A model generated the notes under the pieces. The model was not told the origin of the DNA, did not search any database, and saw only the letters and a program-made list of their open reading frames with translations. From assembly GCF_000814765.1 (NCBI RefSeq), contig NZ_JWIC01000007.1:532081-596080 (forward strand): a DNA stretch of 64,000 nucleotides. The letters run 5' to 3'. The position numbers and the translations under genes are program-made. Origin of the DNA: Pseudoalteromonas luteoviolacea (GTDB lineage: Bacteria; Pseudomonadota; Gammaproteobacteria; Enterobacterales; Alteromonadaceae). This document shows, piece after piece, positions 55,992-64,000 of the stretch (within the stretch, counting starts at the first letter, position 1; each line of letters starts with the position of its first letter).

Positions 55992-56822
55992 ATGCAGGCT
56001 AAGGAAGAGCAATATTTTAGATACATTGAGGCGGTGTTATTTTGGCAAGGAGAGATCCAAACAGGCACTTTTCAAGATAAGTTCAAACTATCAAGACCCA
56101 GCGCTCGGCGTTACCTAACAGACTTTATCGCACGCTACCAAATTGATGCGCATTATAACGAGTCTGAAAAAGCCTATGTATTGGCAACCCCCTTTACACC
56201 AAACTATATTTCCCAAGACTTTACCGAGTATGCCAATTTAATTGGTGAGCAGTATGTACACAACCTAAGTACCTCGACGATTGCAACGCTTCCTTTACCC
56301 CATAGAAAACTCAATCCCACTATTTTACGGCCCATATTAAACGCTTGCCGTCGGCAAAGTGTGCTCGATATCCGTTACCAGTCGATTAAAGAAGGTGGAG
56401 AAACGGAGCGTATTATTCGCCCACATACGCTAGTGAACTCTGGCCTGCGTTATCATTTAAGAGCATATTGCGAGGACGCTAAAGGGTTTAGAGACTTTTC
56501 ACTATCTCGCATCTTATCGGCATGTCCTGAATTCAAATGTAAGGCACAAAAGTACAAACAAGATGATGAAGCATGGCAACAGGAAGTCACGTTAACCATC
56601 ATGCCAGATCAGCGTTTAAGTGATTATGCTCAGCAAGTCATTGCCCATGACTTTGATATGAGCGGCAACAAAAAACAACTCAAAACCAATGCAGCGTTGC
56701 TTAATTATTTAATAAGTATCTTGCGTTTAGATGTGCAGCACCCAAGCCCAGAAGCCCAGCAAATTGTAATGGACCCAGATTGCTATCGAACTTTGAGAAA
56801 GCAAAAGCTACTTTGGAACTAA
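55992..56822 (+). CDS. WYL-domain transcriptional regulator
   Basis: 276 residues. N-terminal winged helix-turn-helix (FQDKFKLSRPSARRYLTDFIARYQI) followed by a WYL domain (VLDIRYQSIKEGGETERIIRPHTLVNSGLRYHLRAYCEDAKGF). WYL proteins often accompany CRISPR-Cas loci and sense nucleic acid-type ligands. It is 95 bases before cas1, in the same direction, with two inverted repeats in between, so control of the cas operon is likely. Confidence 0.85.
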   Translation: MQAKEEQYFRYIEAVLFWQGEIQTGTFQDKFKLSRPSARRYLTDFIARYQIDAHYNESEKAYVLATPFTPNYISQDFTEYANLIGEQYVHNLSTSTIATLPLPHRKLNPTILRPILNACRRQSVLDIRYQSIKEGGETERIIRPHTLVNSGLRYHLRAYCEDAKGFRDFSLSRILSACPEFKCKAQKYKQDDEAWQQEVTLTIMPDQRLSDYAQQVIAHDFDMSGNKKQLKTNAALLNYLISILRLDVQHPSPEAQQIVMDPDCYRTLRKQKLLWN

Positions 56823-56836
56823 ACACCTGTAAAAAA

Positions 56837-56871
56837 TTTCACTGGTGAAACGTGCAGCATTGAAGCTGCAC
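56837..56871. promoter_or_regulatory. Two adjacent palindromes before cas1
   Basis: TTTCAC TG GTGAAA (56837-56850) is a perfect palindrome and is directly followed by GTGCAGC ATTGAA GCTGCAC (56852-56871). No T run follows, so a regulatory site is more likely than a terminator. The WYL protein encoded just upstream is the obvious candidate binder. Confidence 0.55.
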
Positions 56872-56917
56872 TTGGATATCAGTAACTTATGTCTAAACCC
56901 AAAGGAAGTGGAAGACG

Positions 56918-57931
56918 ATGGAAGACTTTAGCCCTAGCGATTTAAAAGCCATTTTGCACTCAAAGCGCGCCAACTTATTTTATCTAGAATATTGCCGCGT
57001 CATGCAAAAAGATGGCCGCGTTTTATACTTGACCGAAGCCACCAAAGAGAACCTCTATTTTAATATCCCTATTGCTAATACCACGGTTATTTTGCTGGGT
57101 AATGGTACTTCAATTACACAAGCTGCGATGCGCATGCTTGCTCAAGCAGGTGTATTAGTCGGTTTTTGTGGCGGCGGTGCAACGCCTTTGTACATGGGCT
57201 GTGAAATCGAGTGGATGACACCGCAAAATGAGTATCGACCAACAGAGTACCTGCAAGGCTGGATGGGATTTTGGTTTGATGATGAACAGCGCTTAGATGC
57301 TGCAAAGCACTTTCAGCAGGCGCGGATCGCGTTTTTAAAGCAAGTTTGGCAAAAAGACCGAGACTTAAAAAATGAAGGCTTTAACTTTGATGATAAAGCT
57401 ATTCAAACCGCGCTGGATACCTTTTTTACACGTACAGACAAAGCCACTAATTCACAAGAGCTGCTGTTAACCGAAGCACAGCTCACCAAGGTACTTTATA
57501 AATATGCGGCCAATGCCACCAATTGTGAGGGCTTTAAGCGCCAGCATCAATCATCAAAACCTGTTGATATAGGCAAAGCGAACGACTTTTTAAACCACGG
57601 CAATTATCTCGCTTATGGTTTGGCTGCCTGCACTTTGTGGGTGCTCGGTATTCCTCACGGTTTTGCGGTGATGCATGGCAAAACCCGCCGCGGAGCTTTG
57701 GTGTTCGACATTGCCGATTTAATCAAAGATGCCTTAGTACTGCCTTGGGCATTTATTTGTGCCAAAGAAAATGCCACCGAGCAGGAATTTCGCCAGCAAA
57801 TCCTACAAGCGTTTACCGATCACAAAGCTCTTGATTATATGTTTGAACAAGTAAAGCAAGTGGCATTACAAGAATTAAGTGAAGAGCAAATAGCCGCCAT
57901 TGAAAATGATCAAAAAGGTGACGCCTTATGA
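56918..57931 (+). CDS. cas1: Cas1, type I-F
   Basis: 337 residues, the usual length for I-F Cas1. The type I-F character is seen in LGNGTSITQAAMRMLAQAGVLVGFCGGGATPLY; catalytic metal ligands lie in TNCEGFKR (Glu), FAVMHGKTRRGAL (His) and FDIADLIKDA (Asp). Cas1 integrates new spacers together with Cas2. Overlaps cas2-3 by four bases (ATGA). GGAAG lies upstream of the ATG. Confidence 0.97.
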   Translation: MEDFSPSDLKAILHSKRANLFYLEYCRVMQKDGRVLYLTEATKENLYFNIPIANTTVILLGNGTSITQAAMRMLAQAGVLVGFCGGGATPLYMGCEIEWMTPQNEYRPTEYLQGWMGFWFDDEQRLDAAKHFQQARIAFLKQVWQKDRDLKNEGFNFDDKAIQTALDTFFTRTDKATNSQELLLTEAQLTKVLYKYAANATNCEGFKRQHQSSKPVDIGKANDFLNHGNYLAYGLAACTLWVLGIPHGFAVMHGKTRRGALVFDIADLIKDALVLPWAFICAKENATEQEFRQQILQAFTDHKALDYMFEQVKQVALQELSEEQIAAIENDQKGDAL

Positions 57932-60882
57932 TGGTCACATTTGTATCTCAATGTGAGAAAAACGCCCTCAAGAAAACCAGACGGGTGCTGGATGCCTTTG
58001 CCAACCGCATTGGCGACAACACATGGCAAACCGTGATCACCCAAGACGGGCTTGATACCGTTAAAAAGATGCTGCGCAAAACTGCCAGTCGTAGCACTGC
58101 TGTGAGTTGCCATTGGATCAGAAGTCGCGCTCGCAGCCAGCTTTTGTGGGTTGTGGGGAATAAGAGTAAGTTCAGTCTAGAGGGAGTTGTACCAGTGAAT
58201 TACACCACAATTAATGATCTTAAAATGGATGAAACAAAAATAATGTCAGAAGTCGTTTATGCAAATACTCAAAAGCAATTACTTTCAGAACATCTTTTTG
58301 CTGTAGGCACTGTCGCCTCTCTATTAGTAGAACAATTATTTGGTAGCGGACAATCCGGTTTAAAACAAGCGGCGTTTGTCAGTGGGTGTTTACATGATAT
58401 CGGTAAATTAGATCCTGAATACAGAACGTGGCTTGAAAAAACTATTAACAAAAATGAAAAGCAAGTGATTGAACTGCATGAAGATGGTTTGCATATTGAT
58501 GCTGCTAAATTCTCATTTGAAAAGCACCCTAGGCATAATGAAATCTCATTGTGGATATGTCAGTTTATTGATTTATCGCCAGTACTACCAAATAAAAAAC
58601 TATTCCAACTCATTGAACATACTGTTTTTTGGCATCATGCCAAGCCAATTCGCAAAGATGAATATTTAAAGCTCAATGATGTGCACCGTAAATTGAATGC
58701 GACCTATAAAGAAAAAGGCATGCAAGAGTTGGTGGCGCATACTGAGCTTTTGCTAAAAGACGTTGTCAAACTCCAAAATAATTATGAACATCCTAGAACG
58801 AATGCTGACTTCACAAAATGCCGAATAAAATATGATGAAGATCTAACTTCGGGTTTTCGAAAAACTGATTTACCACAATATAAGCAGTATGAATGTGAAG
58901 AATTGTTTAAGCCTTATCTGAACGATATTAATTTTAACGCCAAGGCTAATATTTTAAGGGCATGTGTGATCAGTGCTGATCGTCAAGTCTCTGCATTAAG
59001 TGCAGAAGAGCTCAGTAATTACATTACAACTGCTACGCTGGATTTACTAGTTGAAAAAACACTTCAACAGCATAGTAATTTAACTCAGCAGATACAAATC
59101 TGTTTAGATGGGTTTGAGCAAACATACCGAGGTAGTGAGCGTAATCAAGCGCAAAATGCCACAGCCAAAGAGTTGTTAGATGTCGAGCATGTAGCTGTAC
59201 TTAATGGCCCAGCAGGGTGTGGTAAAACTAAAATTGCTTTGGAATGGGCAAAATTAAGCGATGCTAAAAAAGTCATTTGGATTTGTCCACGAGTACAAGT
59301 GTGCGAAGGCCTTTATCATGACTTAACTAGTAACGAATATCTTCCATCTGGCAAGTTAGAAATATGCACAGGGGAATTCAAATATATTAATAATCAAGGT
59401 GAATCAGAGCTAACACCACAAGGGCAAGAGTTTTCTGGTGATATTGTATTAACGACGATTGATCAGGTTATTAATAGCATTACCACACACACTAATGTGA
59501 CCGCATTTACTGAATTTTTAAATAGTCACATCGTTTTTGATGAGTTTCATGAATACATCCCCATGCCAGCGTTTAACTTGCTATTTGCGGAGTTAATTCA
59601 AGCGAAAAAATTAATGGGGAGCAGCGCCAATACATTACTTGTTTCAGCAACGCCAAATTACAGTTTTATTGAGAATATTTTAGAAATCGCTAAACAAGAC
59701 ATTAAATCGATACAGAGCTTTAACCCTAGTCACTATCAAATCAATTTTGAGCTATTCGATGAAACACAACAAAACGAGACGAATCCATTATTTAAAGCAC
59801 AACCTAAAAACACCATTGTTATCAGTAATACGGCAACCCTTGCGCAACAAGCTTTTATACAAAACCAAGTGACAGAAAACGCCATTGTGTTTCATGGCAA
59901 GTTTAAAACAAAGGATAAGCAAGCTATTTTCAACAAAGTTTATGAAAGTTTTAAAGCAGGTGGCACGAAAGAGTTTGATGTATTGCGAAGTGGCCCGATT
60001 GTTCAAGCGGCGCTGAATATTACCAGCTTGCAAATGACCAGTGAATTTACCTTGGCAGAAAACTTTTTGCAGCGATTAGGGCGCTTAGACCGATTTGGTA
60101 AGAGCCAGACTGTTAATCAATATACCGTTGCTGTGCCAAGTATGATCCCAGAATCGAATGGCAAAATAACGTGCAGTTGCGCCCGCTTTTTAAATGGTAA
60201 TAACAGTTATCGCAGTGCATATGCTTGGTATGTATTTTTACAAAATCATATCAGTGAACATCCACTAACAATCAACGAAATTTATCAACTTTATGAACGT
60301 TTTTATCAATCCAGTCAAGGGGTTGCTGCTGTTGAGCAAGATTTGATTGCGGGATTAAAAGAAAGTGCAAAAGTCATTGCGGCAAAAGTACATGATCCAA
60401 TTCGCTTTATACAAAAACAAAAAGCCAGTGATAAAAAGAAGTTAAAAAAGTCGTCGCTACGTGGCGATAGTCGTTTTGTGCAAATGGTTGTGATGGAAAT
60501 TGAAAGCTTCGATAACTTCACTATCACAGATGATTATGCGATGGATTGGCAAGAGTCAGACGGCGACTTTGCAAATTGCTATACGGAGTCACTTACTCTC
60601 CTAAGAAACACAGGCATCATCGATTACGCAGCGAAAAAGCACCATCAAATAGATGAAACAAGCCCGAGTAAAGGTATTACAGCTAAAAACATTGGTTTGC
60701 GTAAACAGGTTTTAGAAGGTGCTGCTGTAGAACCACAACATCCAATTTATTTAAGTTACACGCCGTCAGATTTACTAACGAAGTTAGGTGAAAACGAGTG
60801 CGATGAATCAGCAATTTATTACTTAAAAGGCACCAAACAAGTAATTGGTGCCATGCCACTCAACAAAATTATTCAATCATAA
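57928..60882 (+). CDS. cas2-3: Cas2-Cas3 fusion, type I-F
   Basis: 984 residues. N-terminal Cas2 domain (VTFVSQCEKNALKKTRRVLDAF) about 95 residues, then the HD nuclease with CLHDIGK near 155, Walker A GPAGCGKT near 426, DEFH box near 537 and the RLGRLDRFG helicase motif VI near 715. Cas2-3 is unique to I-F systems and both helps Cas1 in acquisition and degrades target DNA recruited by the crRNA complex. All key motifs are intact, so activity is likely. Shorter than the I-F1 enzyme of Pseudomonas, as expected for the variant. Confidence 0.97.
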   Translation: MMVTFVSQCEKNALKKTRRVLDAFANRIGDNTWQTVITQDGLDTVKKMLRKTASRSTAVSCHWIRSRARSQLLWVVGNKSKFSLEGVVPVNYTTINDLKMDETKIMSEVVYANTQKQLLSEHLFAVGTVASLLVEQLFGSGQSGLKQAAFVSGCLHDIGKLDPEYRTWLEKTINKNEKQVIELHEDGLHIDAAKFSFEKHPRHNEISLWICQFIDLSPVLPNKKLFQLIEHTVFWHHAKPIRKDEYLKLNDVHRKLNATYKEKGMQELVAHTELLLKDVVKLQNNYEHPRTNADFTKCRIKYDEDLTSGFRKTDLPQYKQYECEELFKPYLNDINFNAKANILRACVISADRQVSALSAEELSNYITTATLDLLVEKTLQQHSNLTQQIQICLDGFEQTYRGSERNQAQNATAKELLDVEHVAVLNGPAGCGKTKIALEWAKLSDAKKVIWICPRVQVCEGLYHDLTSNEYLPSGKLEICTGEFKYINNQGESELTPQGQEFSGDIVLTTIDQVINSITTHTNVTAFTEFLNSHIVFDEFHEYIPMPAFNLLFAELIQAKKLMGSSANTLLVSATPNYSFIENILEIAKQDIKSIQSFNPSHYQINFELFDETQQNETNPLFKAQPKNTIVISNTATLAQQAFIQNQVTENAIVFHGKFKTKDKQAIFNKVYESFKAGGTKEFDVLRSGPIVQAALNITSLQMTSEFTLAENFLQRLGRLDRFGKSQTVNQYTVAVPSMIPESNGKITCSCARFLNGNNSYRSAYAWYVFLQNHISEHPLTINEIYQLYERFYQSSQGVAAVEQDLIAGLKESAKVIAAKVHDPIRFIQKQKASDKKKLKKSSLRGDSRFVQMVVMEIESFDNFTITDDYAMDWQESDGDFANCYTESLTLLRNTGIIDYAAKKHHQIDETSPSKGITAKNIGLRKQVLEGAAVEPQHPIYLSYTPSDLLTKLGENECDESAIYYLKGTKQVIGAMPLNKIIQS

Positions 60883-60901
60883 ACTTAGAAAGGATAAACA
60901 C

Positions 60902-61858
60902 ATGGAAAAAGTAACAGGAATTAAAAGTGTCGATTTTAAAATTGTCGCCTTAGGTCACGGAGTAGTGAATTGGAATGGACCTACAACACTTGCGGGTGAT
61001 GACGGAAAGACAGTTGATAATCATACACTGCCTAAATTGCGTGGCTACTCAAACTTAACGGGTAAAATAAAAGAAGAAACAGGGTACAAATATAAAAAGC
61101 AGGCGACCGATATAGACTTTAAGGAAACGCCGCTTTACATCAGCCAAAACTGTATACGCCATCATTTATTTAGATCGCAAGCATTTGATATTCACTATGC
61201 AAACAAAGCGAAGCTGGATAATTTAACTAAAGTGCTGTCATCGGTAACAGGTTTAGTACGTGGCTATGTTGTACCAAATAGCCAAAATAAGCGTACAAGC
61301 CCGTTATTGATAGAAGATTTTGTTGACCAATTAGGTAATGGTAATTTTGAGCAATTTGGGCAAGCGGGTGAACGTGATAATTCATCGTTCTTTTCAAAAA
61401 CCACCTTTGGTGACACTAAATACATTTCATACGGTTCAATCAGCATTGAGCAATTACAATTTATTTCTCTTGATAAAAAGTTTGACCGCGAAGCAATGCA
61501 GATTAAAGAAGGACAAGGTGAAGAAGTAGCTAAGTCAGTTGAAGAGTTTATTCAAAAACTGAATCCTGAGTTATCACCCAAAGCCACTTTTCACACGAAT
61601 TATGTGCGTAAAGGTACGATTTTCGATGAAGGTGAAAATGGCATTTTACTCAATCAAGATGCAATTAAAGTACTAGTACAATTTACCCTTAACCTAATTG
61701 CAGAGCTGTCCATTCGACAAGCGAAATCATATATGTATGTTGATGAAATGGTTATCGATTATAACGACAGCAATAAAATGATGCGTATTAAGCGTGACGA
61801 AAGTGAGACCAGTTCACAGCCGCAAACAGATTTTGCAACCTACTTTGAAGCTAAGTAG
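60902..61858 (+). CDS. cas7fv: Cas7fv, backbone subunit of the I-Fv complex
   Basis: 318 residues from ATG 60902, with AAAGGA upstream. The N-terminus GVVNWNGPTTL and the region TPLYISQNCIRHHLFR are of the Csy3/Cas7f type, but the protein resembles the variant Cas7fv of Shewanella putrefaciens CN-32 in length and gene position directly behind cas2-3 and before cas5fv. It coats the crRNA spacer. Classical cas8f (csy1) and csy2 are absent. Confidence 0.85.
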   Translation: MEKVTGIKSVDFKIVALGHGVVNWNGPTTLAGDDGKTVDNHTLPKLRGYSNLTGKIKEETGYKYKKQATDIDFKETPLYISQNCIRHHLFRSQAFDIHYANKAKLDNLTKVLSSVTGLVRGYVVPNSQNKRTSPLLIEDFVDQLGNGNFEQFGQAGERDNSSFFSKTTFGDTKYISYGSISIEQLQFISLDKKFDREAMQIKEGQGEEVAKSVEEFIQKLNPELSPKATFHTNYVRKGTIFDEGENGILLNQDAIKVLVQFTLNLIAELSIRQAKSYMYVDEMVIDYNDSNKMMRIKRDESETSSQPQTDFATYFEAK

Positions 61859-61866
61859 AGGTGGTT

Positions 61867-62871
61867 ATGAAAATAACCATCGAATATGAATCCAGTTGGC
61901 GAAATTCATTTTTAGAAGGAAGTAACAATGAAGTATTGCCTAAAACAGGGCGTAAATTTATTGGGTCGATGACGAACTTAAAAAAGCCTGAAAACTTTAT
62001 CAAACGCAGAGTGACACTTGATACAGTGATGGGGGTACTAAATCGTTTGATTGGTGACCAACGTAAGCTTTATCAATCAAGGAATAGTGATAGTTACTTT
62101 TTTAAAGATATAGAGCAGCTTGTTAGTTTCGTTGACAAGCCCACAGCAGTTAATGCTGAAATGACTTATATAAGAAACATTACAGGTAGCACTGATCAAA
62201 ACGCGTTTACTGGCATGATCAAAGTTAATGACCCCATTTTTACCTCAGATTATGCAGAACGTTTTTGGGGGGTCTTATCGTTAGATATGCCTAATTTAAT
62301 TAGATTTGTCTTAGGTCAAGAGGTAATTTTCTCTCCAATTTCAGCTGAACCGTTGACATTAGTTGCACGATTGGAAGAGCTAAATAAGGAAAAGCCGTTA
62401 GAAAATGAAGGCGAGCTCGCACAAGCTTATCAATACCTTGCAGATAAATTTGAAAAGTTCAAAGGTATCAATAATAAAGGATTGGTTCTACCCATTAGCA
62501 TGTATTGTTCAGCACTCTACTTGCAGCTCGAAAGGCTTAGCAATAAATATGATATGAGTACAGCCAAAACCAAAGTTGGTGGTATCGGTGGTATCTCTAA
62601 TAATGGCTTCACAAAAAAGGATTTTATGGGGCGATATACTACAGGCGAAAAGAAAAAAATATGGGGTAACCCATATATACGAGAAGAGATGGTAAAAGGG
62701 GTGGGCAAAACAAAGCACTTAATGACCAAAGCTTCAGGTGAACTTGCCATTGAAATTGATATTCCCCGTGAAAAGGCAAAAGAACTCTCTCAGCTTATCG
62801 AAAATGCGGGGGTTTCATCATTTTACTTAGGTAAAAAAGGGTTGGCATATGTCAGTAATATACGGATATAG
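61867..62871 (+). CDS. cas5fv: Cas5fv, I-Fv subunit replacing the large subunit
   Basis: 334 residues; start at 61867 with GAGG five bases upstream, rather than the GTG two codons earlier. Shows a Cas5-like start (KITIEYESSWRNSFLEG) and a glycine-rich region KVGGIGGISNNGF. Longer than typical Cas5 because of an inserted helical region, as in the Shewanella I-Fv protein that recognises the PAM and substitutes for Cas8f. Function assigned from gene order and size; direct homology by search was not possible. Confidence 0.8.
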   Translation: MKITIEYESSWRNSFLEGSNNEVLPKTGRKFIGSMTNLKKPENFIKRRVTLDTVMGVLNRLIGDQRKLYQSRNSDSYFFKDIEQLVSFVDKPTAVNAEMTYIRNITGSTDQNAFTGMIKVNDPIFTSDYAERFWGVLSLDMPNLIRFVLGQEVIFSPISAEPLTLVARLEELNKEKPLENEGELAQAYQYLADKFEKFKGINNKGLVLPISMYCSALYLQLERLSNKYDMSTAKTKVGGIGGISNNGFTKKDFMGRYTTGEKKKIWGNPYIREEMVKGVGKTKHLMTKASGELAIEIDIPREKAKELSQLIENAGVSSFYLGKKGLAYVSNIRI

Positions 62872-62880
62872 GAGGTGATA

Positions 62881-63432
62881 GTGGATAGTTATATTGAAAT
62901 CACAATAAAACCAGATACTGAGATGCGTGAAAATGTTTTATTGAATAAAGTGTATACAAAACTACATAAAGCTTTGTTTACGTTGAAATCAGACTGTATT
63001 GGTGTCAGCTTTCCAAACTACCAAGTGAAGCTAGGGCGTGTGATGCGTATACATAGTAATGATGCCATGCTCCATGATTTAACAGGGTTGAATTGGTTAG
63101 GTGGGTTGGTGGGTTACTGCGATGTGAGTGATATTCAAGCTGTACCAAGTGGGTGTGAATACCGAACAGTTTCTCGAATTCAAAGCACGATGTCTCACTC
63201 AAAATTGAAACGCCTAATTAAGCGAGGCTCTATTAGTGATGAACAGGTGAAAAGCTATAAAGCCAAAATGTTTACTAAAGGGTTCGATAATCCATATTTT
63301 GAACTTGAGAGTGGTTCAAATGGGCATAAGCATCGTCGTTATCTGCAATTTAGTGAAATCAAAAAATCACCTGTGCAAGGCTGCTTTGATCAATTCGGTT
63401 TAAGTAAATCAGCTACAGTTCCGTGGTTTTAA
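62881..63432 (+). CDS. cas6f: Cas6f (Csy4) crRNA endonuclease
   Basis: GTG start at 62881 with AGGAGG just upstream, giving 183 residues. This start puts the catalytic His of KLHKAL at position 29, as in Pseudomonas Csy4. The arginine-rich helix (TVSRIQSTMSHSKLKRLIKRG) and the terminal GLSKSATVPWF match Cas6f closely. It cuts pre-crRNA after the repeat stem and stays bound. The alternative GTG two codons earlier overlaps the ribosome site. Confidence 0.95.
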   Translation: MDSYIEITIKPDTEMRENVLLNKVYTKLHKALFTLKSDCIGVSFPNYQVKLGRVMRIHSNDAMLHDLTGLNWLGGLVGYCDVSDIQAVPSGCEYRTVSRIQSTMSHSKLKRLIKRGSISDEQVKSYKAKMFTKGFDNPYFELESGSNGHKHRRYLQFSEIKKSPVQGCFDQFGLSKSATVPWF

Positions 63433-63456
63433 AAAAACAGTATGTAAGAAAGTGAT

Positions 63457-63483
63457 AAAGGGTAATTTTACCCTTTATTTTTT
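63457..63483 (+). terminator. Terminator of the cas operon
   Basis: A 9-bp perfect stem AAAGGGTAA/TTACCCTTT with a TT loop followed by a T-rich tract, 24 bases after the cas6f stop. Confidence 0.85.
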
Positions 63484-63601
63484 GCTCTTTAAAAATGTGT
63501 ATAAAATACAGCAGGTTGCAATATGCTATTTTAAACAAGGTAAAAATAGGTTTTTTGCCTTAATAGGTTGTTGCAACTTATCTTTTTTCATTTATTCTAT
63601 A
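63484..63601 (+). promoter_or_regulatory. Leader of the second CRISPR array
   Basis: AT-rich stretch between the cas terminator and the first repeat of the second array. Two related GGTTG(C/T)TGCAA-like segments occur near 63515 and 63567. No exact IHF consensus was found here, unlike the leader of the first array. Confidence 0.6.
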
Positions 63602-64000
63602 CTTCACTGCCGAACAGGCAGCTTAGAAATTATAATCAACACTAAACTGAGGAACGGGTATCTTCACTGCCGAACAGGCAGCTTAGAAATTAATACATTA
63701 CTCAAAGCAATTCAGTTTGCTCTTCACTGCCGAACAGGCAGCTTAGAAATGGACTTTCTTTTGGACCCGATGTTTAAGCTCCTTCACTGCCGAACAGGCA
63801 GCTTAGAAATTAAGTTACTTGCAAATATATCTGATGACCGACTTCACTGCCGAACAGGCAGCTTAGAAAATTCGGCGTTAGTACTTGCATAGTAGTCAGA
63901 GCTTCACTGCCGAACAGGCAGCTTAGAAATAAAACTTTGAGAGTGGATATTTATTTTTGGCCTTCACTGCCGAACAGGCAGCTTAGAAATAACTAATTGA
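63602..64000 (+). CRISPR. Second CRISPR array, at least 7 repeats, runs off the window
   Basis: Seven 28-base repeats start at 63602, 63662, 63722, 63782, 63842, 63902 and 63962, at exactly 60-base steps. The repeat begins CTTCACTGCCGAACAGG and ends CTTAGAAA, so it differs from the first array at position 1 (C for G) and in the loop (GAACA for GTACA), while the CTGCC/GGCAG stem is the same. All visible copies are identical. The array continues beyond base 64000. Confidence 0.98.

Noticed and set aside
63452..63892. Open frame with LHCRTGSLE repeats
   Set aside because: Same artefact, in the second array.

Overview
The window reads as chromosomal DNA of a marine gammaproteobacterium of the order Alteromonadales, most like Pseudoalteromonas. 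This is inferred from moderate-to-low GC, the many TPR and GNAT proteins, the PepSY/DUF3325/DUF3649 iron operon, the PhoX-type phosphatase and the type I-F style CRISPR repeats; no rRNA or other marker gene is present to prove it. No tRNA, rRNA, transposase or integrase was recognised.

Layout. 1-6.2 kb: the end of a PhoX-family phosphatase, a di-haem lipoprotein, an unusual 690-base gene-free stretch filled with copies of a GATC-containing 20-mer (AGATCANNNTTTTACTAACT) set at near-integral helical turns, and an iron-linked membrane operon. 6.5-45.3 kb: mostly ordinary single genes and short operons: DNA repair (UDG family), regulators (LysR, AraC/DJ-1, CheY-like, TPR histidine kinase), redox (flavoprotein disulfide reductase, peroxiredoxin-glutaredoxin fusion), peptidases (M3, M48, VanX type), GNAT acetyltransferases, two GrpB proteins, a lipin-like phosphatase, pirin, SDR, NYN nuclease, UbiB-like kinase, a Rof-like Rho antiterminator and a DGSG-repeat lipoprotein. 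A small locus at 14.1-14.5 kb pairs a ribbon-helix-helix protein with a 38-residue lysine-rich peptide behind a perfect palindrome.

45.5-52.6 kb is accessory in character: a six-span membrane protein, an unlisted 42-residue Lys/Pro-rich peptide with a double-glycine-like leader and an XRE regulator on the minus strand; divergently three small unknown proteins, a pair of ABC exporter-fold half transporters whose motifs predict one active and one degenerate ATP site, and a secreted six-cysteine peptide with mirror-symmetric 3-6-9-6-3 spacing. Together they may form an undescribed peptide or small-molecule export and immunity cassette; that is inference.

52.6-64 kb is a complete minimal type I-F variant (I-Fv, I-F2) CRISPR-Cas locus: leader with IHF consensus, a 42-repeat array, relic repeats, a WYL regulator, cas1, cas2-3, cas7fv, cas5fv, cas6f, then a second array with a slightly different repeat running off the window. 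No cas8f (csy1) is present; in the characterised Shewanella I-Fv system Cas5fv takes over the large-subunit role. Cas1 and Cas2-3 handle spacer acquisition and target degradation, Cas7fv/Cas5fv/Cas6f bind and process the crRNA, and a single Cas6f probably serves both arrays because the stem is identical in the two repeats.
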